The position numbers were made by a program, and so were the translations under genes. From Bacteroidota bacterium (lineage in GTDB: Bacteria; Bacteroidota; Bacteroidia; Flavobacteriales; Flavobacteriaceae): DNA of 8,214 nt. The notes beneath the pieces are model-generated. The model was not told the DNA's origin, searched no databases, and saw only the letters and a program-made list of their open reading frames with translations. The stretch lies in contig JAEWCF010000054.1 of NCBI GenBank assembly GCA_023390775.1, positions 1-8,214 on the forward strand, read 5' to 3'. Shown piece by piece: positions 1 through 5,639 of this stretch; position 1 is the first letter of the stretch, and each line of letters opens with the position of its first letter.

Positions 1-1
1 C

Positions 2-853
2 GGGCTGGGGCAGTGGCAGATGCGACTCTTTCCCGATATGGAGGCGTTCTACGAGCAGGTCCGGTTTTTTGTCGATGCGGTGAGCGGGTATCAATCGGAT
101 TTTATCGTATTCCCCGAACTCTTCAACACGCCGCTTCTCGAGCCGTACAACCATCTTCCCGAAAGCGAGGCGATGCGCGAACTCGCCGGCCTGACCGATG
201 AAATCGTCGGCAAAATGCACGAATACGCCCTTTCCTACAATGTGAACATCATTACGGGCAGCATGCCACTGCTGGACAATGGAAAACTTTACAACGCCTC
301 GTACCTCTGTCACCGGACCGGGAAGATCGACGAATTCCGCAAGATCCACATCACGCCAAATGAGCACAAGTATTACGCGATGACCGGCGGCGACAAAATT
401 GAGGTTTTCGACACCGACTGCGGCAAGGTCGGCATCCTGATCTGCTACGATGTCGAATTCCCCGAGCTCAGCCGCCTCTACGCCGAGCAGGGCATGCAGA
501 TATTGTTCGTGCCCTTCTTGACCGATACACAAAATGGGTACACCAGAGTCCGCCATTGTGCGCAGGCCCGCGCCATCGAAAACGAATGTTATGTGGCCAT
601 TGCTGGCTGCGTCGGGAATTTGCCAAAGGTCAACAACATGGACATCCAGTTCGCGCAATCGGCGGTTTTCACGCCCTCGGACTTCGCCTTTCCCACAAAC
701 GCCATCAAGGCCGAGACCACGCCAAACACCGAGATGATGCTCATCGTCGACGTGGACCTGCAATTACTGGATGAACTCCATCATTACGGTTCGGTGAGGA
801 TCCTGAAGGACCGGAGGAAGGATTTGTATGAGGTGCGGAAGCTTAAAGCTTAA
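2..853 (+). CDS. Carbon-nitrogen hydrolase (nitrilase superfamily), 5'-partial; probably the C-terminal half of a GNAT-nitrilase fusion
   Basis: The reading frame is open from the first complete codon at base 2, and the residues before the ATG at 20 (GLGQWQ) fit the family's first beta strand, so that ATG is internal and the gene starts upstream. The nitrilase Glu-Lys-Cys triad is visible, numbered from the ATG at 20: E33 in FPELF, K108 in FRKIHITP, and C142 in ILICYDVEFPEL. The superfamily hydrolyses non-peptide C-N bonds of amides or nitriles in the cytoplasm; the substrate here is unknown. The wording of this domain matches, from memory, the Bacteroidota proteins in which an N-terminal GNAT acetyltransferase domain precedes the nitrilase; that domain would lie outside the window, so the fusion is inferred. 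The gene converges on the isoaspartyl peptidase gene, 114 bases away. No frameshift or missing catalytic residue is seen. Confidence 0.88.
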   Translation, partial: GLGQWQMRLFPDMEAFYEQVRFFVDAVSGYQSDFIVFPELFNTPLLEPYNHLPESEAMRELAGLTDEIVGKMHEYALSYNVNIITGSMPLLDNGKLYNASYLCHRTGKIDEFRKIHITPNEHKYYAMTGGDKIEVFDTDCGKVGILICYDVEFPELSRLYAEQGMQILFVPFLTDTQNGYTRVRHCAQARAIENECYVAIAGCVGNLPKVNNMDIQFAQSAVFTPSDFAFPTNAIKAETTPNTEMMLIVDVDLQLLDELHHYGSVRILKDRRKDLYEVRKLKA

Positions 854-858
854 TGCTT

Positions 859-956
859 AATGTACCAATTGTTTTAATGTGACAATATACCAATTACCTC
901 TCGAGCAGCTTTATAGGTCAATTGGTATATTTACACATTTGAATAATTGGTACATT
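859..956. repeat. Long nested inverted repeat between convergent genes
   Basis: Two 37-base arms (859-895 and 920-956) are reverse complements at 32 of 37 positions and enclose a 24-base loop. The outer 12 bases (859-870, AATGTACCAATT, with 945-956) and inner 12 bases (884-895, AATATACCAATT, with 920-931) pair perfectly; the mismatches lie in the 13 bases between. Each arm therefore holds two copies of a TACCAATT-type unit. The element sits between the stop codons of two convergent genes, so a role as bidirectional terminator or mRNA 3' protector is plausible. There is no long T-run as in a standard intrinsic terminator. It may equally be a copy of a dispersed intergenic repeat, since similar wording occurs at 5583-5631. 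Confidence 0.8.
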
Positions 957-958
957 GA

Positions 959-982
959 GAAATTTTCCTAGCGGAAAATTTC
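959..982. terminator. Perfect stem-loop overlapping the end of the isoaspartyl peptidase gene
   Basis: GAAATTTTCC at 959-968 is the exact reverse complement of GGAAAATTTC at 973-982, giving a 10-bp stem with the 4-base loop TAGC. On the minus strand the stem covers the last three sense codons (Glu-Ile-Phe, then Arg in the loop region) and the TAG stop, and continues just past it. The hairpin is AT-rich and not followed by a U-tract on either strand, so it is at best an atypical terminator; it could act together with the larger inverted repeat at 859-956. The pairing is seen directly; the function is inferred. Confidence 0.45.
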
Positions 983-1810
983 CTCAACCTCACCATCAAA
1001 ACTCGCATATACCATATAAAGATGCGAATCCTGGTGCCAGATGTTCCCGTCTTTGTCGATGGCCACGGCGCCGGCGAACCCCTCATAGGGTTTGAGTTCA
1101 TCGAAAGTCTTGGCAAAGGCGTCTTTCAAGGGAAATCCGTCGGTGACACGCGTCACGATTTTGGCCGCCACCGCTCCGCTCACGATGTCCTCGCCCACTC
1201 CGGTCAGGCTGACGGCGCAATGCCCATTGGCATAATTTCCGGCCACCGTCGCCGAGTCGCTGATGCGCCCCGGAATCTCGAAGCCCTTTCCGCCGGTGGA
1301 AGTTCCTGCCGCGAGCCTGCCTTGTGCGTCAAGCGCGACACAGCCCACGGTGCCAAGCCCGTAGGTGGCCAGATTGGCCTCGTACTCTTTTCGGCGTTGC
1401 GGGATTTCGGTGGAAAAATATTCAAATCCGTTCTTTCGGGCAAAGGCGGTTGCGCCCTCGCCGCCCAGGATGCGGTCTTCAAAGGGCAATAATTTATCGG
1501 CGACCTGAATGGGATTCCTGACGTCCTCGATATTGATGACTCCGCCCATTTTCTGGGTGTGGCCGTCCATGATAGCTGCGCTCATCCTGATCTTGCCGTC
1601 GCTTTGGATCTGCGAACCGATTCCCGCGTTGAAAAGGGGATCGTCCTCCAAAAGGCTTACCGCATACACCACGGTGTCCACGGCCGAATGCGTCTTCAGG
1701 TAATCGTGTGCAGCCCGAACAATGCGCGAAAGCGACTGCTGCTTGGCGATCTTGGTTTCCTGGTTAGTATGCGATTCACTGAAGAATCCTCCGTGGATGA
1801 TGACCTTCAT
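968..1810 (-). CDS. iaaA: Isoaspartyl peptidase / plant-type L-asparaginase (Ntn hydrolase)
   Basis: The 280-residue product is an N-terminal-nucleophile hydrolase that matures by self-cleavage before the catalytic Thr. That Thr is T154 in GLGTVGCVALD, giving alpha and beta chains of about 153 and 127 residues. Counting from this Thr, T172 in GTSTGG, R182 and D185 fall at the same spacing as T197, R207 and D210 of E. coli EcAIII (T179). NAGIGSQ and TGVGEDIVSGA are further family motifs. The enzyme hydrolyses beta-aspartyl dipeptides; beside cyanophycinase the natural substrate is very probably beta-Asp-Arg, released as Asp and Arg in the cytoplasm. No signal peptide is seen. The ATG at 1810 is preferred: it overlaps the cyanophycinase TGA by one base (TGATG), indicating translational coupling. 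A GTG one codon upstream is possible. It is shorter than many homologues, and the N-terminal HGGFFSESHTNQE replaces the usual HGGAG. Confidence 0.93.
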   Translation of the reverse strand: MKVIIHGGFFSESHTNQETKIAKQQSLSRIVRAAHDYLKTHSAVDTVVYAVSLLEDDPLFNAGIGSQIQSDGKIRMSAAIMDGHTQKMGGVINIEDVRNPIQVADKLLPFEDRILGGEGATAFARKNGFEYFSTEIPQRRKEYEANLATYGLGTVGCVALDAQGRLAAGTSTGGKGFEIPGRISDSATVAGNYANGHCAVSLTGVGEDIVSGAVAAKIVTRVTDGFPLKDAFAKTFDELKPYEGFAGAVAIDKDGNIWHQDSHLYMVYASFDGEVEEIFR

Positions 1811-2733
1811 CACTTCACCGATTTTTCAGATTCGATGTCTTCCTTGGTAATGGCGAGTTTTTCGGCGTACTGGGAAGACTTGATGTTCATCTTGAAACTC
1901 TTGAGGTCAAACGTGTCGTAAATGCTCAGGACATGCGTGACCAGGTGGTTGATCGAAATCGGTTGGCCCAGTTCCACCTGCGTGAGGTTGGTGTCCTTGA
2001 TTTCGCGTCCGTCGACCAGGATGACAAGGCCGGAGCCGATGGCTTCCATTTCGGTGTTGTTCTTGATCAGGAGACCGGTGTCCTCCCCCAGCCCGATGCC
2101 AAGTGTTCTTGGGTTGCCGACTACGGCCTGAAAAAGCCTGCCGATGCGCCCGCGCTGCACGAAATGCGTGTCGATCACCACCCCGTCGATAAGCCCGAGC
2201 CCGCTGGTGATCTTGACCTCGCCCTTAAGCAGAGCCTCCGAACTGCTTCCCTGGTAGATCATGTTGTTGGATGCGGCCGCGGCCCCCGCCGAAGTCCCGG
2301 CATATATAAAATCCTCGTTGTGGTATTTGTCCAGAAGCACGTCGTGGAAAGCGGTTCCGCCCAAAATCGACGTAAGCCTAAGCTGGTCCCCGCCGGTGAA
2401 CATGACGACATCGGCGGCACGCAAACGATCCAGGATTTCAGGATGCGAGGCCATCTCGCGTTTTTCAAGGTGGAGCACATCGACATTACGCGCGCCCAGG
2501 TAATTAAGGGCCTTAAGGTATTCCGGGCCAATCTCCCTGGGAATTTTGGAAGCGGTGGTAATGACCTCGATCTTCGAAGCCTCCTGGTGCTTGGCTTCGC
2601 GAAGGATCCGGCGAAGGATGCCGGTCTCAAAAAAATTCAGGTTGTTGGCGACATTCTTGTCGAGGTCCTTTTCGGTGAAACTTCCCTTGTCAACGGCGCC
2701 GCCAATAATGATGAGCTTTCCCTTTATGTTCAT
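1810..2733 (-). CDS. cphB: Cyanophycinase (peptidase family S51)
   Basis: This 307-residue serine exopeptidase degrades the storage polymer cyanophycin to beta-Asp-Arg dipeptides. The nucleophile elbow GTSAGAA carries S148. H190 in DTHFVQRGR and E217 in GLGEDTG lie 42 and 69 residues further on, the same spacings as the Ser132-His174-Glu201 triad of Synechocystis CphB as I recall it. FTGGDQ at 112-117 is another family motif. The start is taken as the ATG at 2733, giving MNIKGKLIIIGG, where the conserved first strand follows at once; an in-frame TTG six codons upstream is less likely. No clear Shine-Dalgarno is seen. There is no signal peptide, so it acts on intracellular polymer rather than as a secreted scavenger. 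It is first in a two-gene unit with the isoaspartyl peptidase, which processes its product, and is divergent from cyanophycin synthetase. The C-terminal tail (about 290-307) is Lys/Glu-rich and looks non-conserved. Confidence 0.95.
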   Translation of the reverse strand: MNIKGKLIIIGGAVDKGSFTEKDLDKNVANNLNFFETGILRRILREAKHQEASKIEVITTASKIPREIGPEYLKALNYLGARNVDVLHLEKREMASHPEILDRLRAADVVMFTGGDQLRLTSILGGTAFHDVLLDKYHNEDFIYAGTSAGAAAASNNMIYQGSSSEALLKGEVKITSGLGLIDGVVIDTHFVQRGRIGRLFQAVVGNPRTLGIGLGEDTGLLIKNNTEMEAIGSGLVILVDGREIKDTNLTQVELGQPISINHLVTHVLSIYDTFDLKSFKMNIKSSQYAEKLAITKEDIESEKSVK

Positions 2734-2960
2734 GGGGGTAAAAATAACCAAAAAGATAAAAATCAGGGTTGTGCGCGTTCTTATTTTTTTCCTAATTATA
2801 GACCGGAAAGACTTTAAAACGCTGACTTTCGGAGCAGATTGACGGCATCGGCAAAAAAATTAAAAGTGTGCGCGTTATGTATATTTTTTACTAATTTCCT
2901 AAAATATAATCGGCGGCAACAAACACCGCAAAAAAAGACCGAACCAATCAATCCATTTTT
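2734..2960. promoter_or_regulatory. Divergent control region between cyanophycinase and cyanophycin synthetase
   Basis: These 227 bases contain no credible gene and are AT-richer than the flanks. They must hold the promoters for both divergent units. On the plus strand, TATATTTT at 2880-2887 resembles the Bacteroidota -7 element (TAnnTTTG), and TATAAT occurs at 2905-2910. On the minus strand, TATCTTTT (complement of 2751-2758) is a similar weak match, and TATAAT (complement of 2794-2799) also occurs. None has a convincing -33 TTTG partner, so no start point can be fixed. A direct repeat described separately lies at 2770-2797 and 2867-2896. Confidence 0.5.
2770..2897 (+). repeat. Two-copy direct repeat, TGTGCGCGTT plus T-rich tract
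   Basis: TGTGCGCGTT is present exactly at 2770-2779 and 2867-2876, 97 bases apart. Each copy is followed within 1-5 bases by TATTTTTT and then CTAATT (ends at 2797 and about 2896), so the similarity runs for about 28 bases with small gaps. One copy lies 37 bases upstream of the cyanophycinase ATG, the other 85 bases upstream of the cyanophycin synthetase ATG. A GC-rich word repeated inside an otherwise AT-rich divergent promoter region is a reasonable candidate binding site for a shared regulator, or a duplicated promoter segment. The regulator is not identifiable from the sequence. Confidence 0.55.
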
Positions 2961-5585
2961 ATGAAGATACTCAAGATCCAGGTGCTCAAAGGCCCCAACG
3001 TATGGAGCATTTACCGCAAAAAACTCATCCAGATGCGGCTCGACCTGGAACAGATGGAAGAACTTCCCACCAACAAGATAGAAGGTTTCAGGCAGCGCAT
3101 CGAACAGCTGATTCCCACCCTGGTCGAGCATCGTTGCTCCGAAGGCACGCGCGGCGGATTTTTTACCCGGGTCGACCTGGGAACGTGGATGGGCCACGTC
3201 ATCGAACACATCGCACTCGAAATCCAAACCCTTGCCGGGATGGAAACGGGCTTCGGCCGAACCCGCGGCACCAAGACTCCGGGGGTGTACAACGTCGTTT
3301 TCAGCTACACCGAAGAAAATGTCGGGGTTTACGCCGCCGAGGCATCGGTCCGAATAGCCGAAGCGCTGATTGCCGGCGAACCGTATGACATCGACGCCGA
3401 TATTCAGAAAATGAAGGAAATCCGCGAACGCGTACGGCTCGGCCCTTCGACGGGATCAATTGTGGAGGAGGCCGTTTCGCGCGACATTCCGTGGATCAGG
3501 CTGGGTTCGAACTCGCTCGTGCAACTTGGTTACGGCATCAACCAGATGCGCTTTCAGGCCACCATCACCAACCGCACCAGTTACATTGCCGTCGATATCG
3601 CCGGAAACAAGGAGCAGACCAAACGGATGCTGGAAATGTCGTCGATCCCCGTGGCCAGCGGCGGCATCTGCGTCGATGAGGAAGACCTGAAGGAAATCAT
3701 CGACAAGATCGGTTATCCCATCGTGATCAAACCGCTCGACGGGAATCACGGCAAGGGCGCCTCGATCAACGTCAGGACATGGGAAGGCGCGGTCGCCGGG
3801 CTCGAATTTGCCAAGACCTACAGCCGGCGTGTCATCGTGGAGAAATTCATTACGGGCTATGATTTCCGGGTGCTGATCATCAACAACAAACTGGTTGCGG
3901 CCGCGAAACGCGAACCGGCACATGTCAAGGGCGATGGCAAAAGCACGATCCAGCAGCTCATCGACCTCACCAACCAGGATCCGCGGCGGGGTTACGGGCA
4001 TGAAAATGTCCTCACCGAAATCACGGTGGACCGCGACACGCTCGACCTGCTCGAAAAGAAAAATTATACGCTTGAAAGCGCTCCCGCACAGGACGAGATC
4101 GTTTATTTAAAATCCACCGCAAACCTTTCAACGGGCGGCACCTCGATCGACGTGACCGACATGATGCATCCAGAGAACATCTTCCTTTGCGAACGTATCT
4201 CACGCGTGATCGGGCTGGATATCTGCGGAGTGGACATCATGGCCGAGAACCTGACCCAGCCGCTCAAGGAAAACGGCGGGGTGATCCTCGAGGTCAATGC
4301 CGCGCCGGGTTTCCGGATGCACCTCGCGCCGTCGGAGGGATTGCCCCGCAACGTGGCCGCGCCGGTCATCGATATGCTTTATCCGCCGGGCAAACCAAGC
4401 CGCATTCCCATCATCGCGATCACGGGGACCAATGGAAAGACCACGACCACGAGGCTTCTTTCGCACATTGTCAAGAACAAGGGCTACCGCGTGGGCTTCA
4501 CGACATCCGATGGCATCTATATCCAGAACCACATGATGGAGAAGGGAGATACGACCGGGCCCGTTTCTGCAGAATACATCCTCAAGGACCCAACGGTCGA
4601 ATTTGCCGTCCTGGAATGTGCCCGCGGCGGCATCCTGCGATCGGGGCTTGGCTTTAGCCGATGCGACATCGGGATTATCACCAACATCCAGGAAGACCAT
4701 TTGGGGCTCAACGACATCCACGATCTGGATGACCTGGCCCGCGTGAAGAGCGTGGTGGTGGAAAGCGTCAAAAAAGACGGCTGGGCGATTCTCAACGCCG
4801 AGGACGAGAAGTGCCGCAAGATCGCCAAGAACCTCGATTGTGAGGTCGCCTGGTTCTCCATGGACGAAAACATCCCGTTTGTCAAGGAGCTTGCACGCGA
4901 GGGAAAGACCGTCGCAGTTTACGAGAACGGCTATATCACCGTCAAGAAAGGCGAATGGAAGATTCGCATCGAACGGGCCACACACGTTCCGCTCACTCTG
5001 GGCGGAAAAGCCAAATTCATGATCGCAAACGTGCTTGCCGCGACACTTGCCGCCTACTTGTATGGCTTTAAAGTCGAGGACATCAGCCTCTCGCTGCAGA
5101 CATTTGTTCCGAGCGCCGCACAAACGCCGGGCCGGATGAACATCTTTAACTTCAAGCGTTTCCGCGTCATGATCGATTTCGCGCACAATCCTTCGGGGTA
5201 CCGCGGGATCGAGGAATTCCTCTCCACGGTGGAGGCCACGCGAAAGATCGGGATCATTGCCGGCGTTGGTGACAGGCGTGACGAGGACATCCGCGAATGC
5301 GCCCAGATTGCCGGACGGATGTTCGACCACATCATCATCCGCCAGGAAAAACACCTTCGCGGCCGGACCGTCGAGGAAATCAACGCGCTTATTTTGCAGG
5401 GAATCAAGGATTCGGGGCGCGACGTCTCCTATGAATTGATCAACAAGGAGGTCGAAGCGCTTCGCCATGCGATCGAGATGGCCGAAGACGGCGCCTTCAT
5501 TACCGCGCTCAGCGACGTGGTGGCCAATGCGATCGACATCGTACAGGAATACCTGGACCGCGAAAACGAACAGGGCCATATTTAA
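2961..5585 (+). CDS. cphA: Cyanophycin synthetase (CphA1 type)
   Basis: This 874-residue cytoplasmic enzyme adds Asp to the poly-Asp backbone and Arg to its side chains, using ATP for both. Length and layout match the roughly 870-residue cyanobacterial enzymes. Residues 1 to about 160 form the N domain, opening with MKILKIQVLKGPNVWS; it contains H79-V-I-E82-H83, the HxxEH zinc motif tied to hidden primer-making hydrolase activity in CphA1. The ATP-grasp domain follows, with DGNHGKGAS near 260-268 and ILEVNAAPGFRMH at 442-454 (E444 and N446 as probable metal ligands). The Mur-ligase-like domain has the P-loop GTNGKT at 489-494, ECARGGILRSG, and DFAHNPSG at 739-746. The ATG start places the conserved N-terminus exactly. 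It diverges from cyanophycinase, and the exported peptidase gene follows after 54 bases with no strong terminator, so readthrough is possible. The gene appears intact. Confidence 0.97.
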   Translation: MKILKIQVLKGPNVWSIYRKKLIQMRLDLEQMEELPTNKIEGFRQRIEQLIPTLVEHRCSEGTRGGFFTRVDLGTWMGHVIEHIALEIQTLAGMETGFGRTRGTKTPGVYNVVFSYTEENVGVYAAEASVRIAEALIAGEPYDIDADIQKMKEIRERVRLGPSTGSIVEEAVSRDIPWIRLGSNSLVQLGYGINQMRFQATITNRTSYIAVDIAGNKEQTKRMLEMSSIPVASGGICVDEEDLKEIIDKIGYPIVIKPLDGNHGKGASINVRTWEGAVAGLEFAKTYSRRVIVEKFITGYDFRVLIINNKLVAAAKREPAHVKGDGKSTIQQLIDLTNQDPRRGYGHENVLTEITVDRDTLDLLEKKNYTLESAPAQDEIVYLKSTANLSTGGTSIDVTDMMHPENIFLCERISRVIGLDICGVDIMAENLTQPLKENGGVILEVNAAPGFRMHLAPSEGLPRNVAAPVIDMLYPPGKPSRIPIIAITGTNGKTTTTRLLSHIVKNKGYRVGFTTSDGIYIQNHMMEKGDTTGPVSAEYILKDPTVEFAVLECARGGILRSGLGFSRCDIGIITNIQEDHLGLNDIHDLDDLARVKSVVVESVKKDGWAILNAEDEKCRKIAKNLDCEVAWFSMDENIPFVKELAREGKTVAVYENGYITVKKGEWKIRIERATHVPLTLGGKAKFMIANVLAATLAAYLYGFKVEDISLSLQTFVPSAAQTPGRMNIFNFKRFRVMIDFAHNPSGYRGIEEFLSTVEATRKIGIIAGVGDRRDEDIRECAQIAGRMFDHIIIRQEKHLRGRTVEEINALILQGIKDSGRDVSYELINKEVEALRHAIEMAEDGAFITALSDVVANAIDIVQEYLDRENEQGHI

Positions 5586-5639
5586 TGTAACAAAGTACCG
5601 TCGGCAAAGACCAATCCGCCGATACCAATTGAAAACATA
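5583..5639 (+). other. Short spacer between cyanophycin synthetase and the S9 peptidase, with repeat-like words
   Basis: The spacer starts with TTAATGTAACAAAGTACC (5582-5599) and ends with ATACCAATTG (5622-5631), words very like those building the inverted repeat at 859-956 (TTAATGTACCAATTG, ATATACCAATT). Between them TCGGC (about 5601) and GCCGA (about 5618) can form a weak 5-bp stem. There is no U-tract, so this is not a convincing terminator. It may be a degenerate copy of the same intergenic repeat, and it precedes the peptidase ATG by only about 9 bases. Confidence 0.35.

Noticed and set aside
1811..1813. GTG as the start of the isoaspartyl peptidase
   Set aside because: It is the codon immediately before an ATG that overlaps the upstream stop as TGATG. 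The ATG gives the usual MKVIIHGG beginning, so it is preferred; the difference is one residue.
2734..2751. TTG at 2751 as the start of cyanophycinase
   Set aside because: It would add only six unconserved residues. The ATG at 2733 leads directly into the conserved first strand.
1933..2817. A 294-codon plus-strand frame antisense to cyanophycinase
   Set aside because: It is codon-aligned with the real gene and explained by the same codon bias. It shows no motifs and would run across the divergent control region.
4200..5579. A 459-codon open frame on the minus strand inside the cyanophycin synthetase gene
   Set aside because: Its codons are exactly in register with the sense codons, so its stops would require TTA, CTA or TCA codons in cphA, which this GC-leaning gene avoids. 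The sense product is a fully conserved enzyme, and the antisense translation shows no recognisable motif.
5600..5623. Possible terminator between cyanophycin synthetase and the S9 peptidase
   Set aside because: The stem is only about 5 bp with a loop of about 12 bases and no T-run, much weaker than the terminator at 7771-7792.
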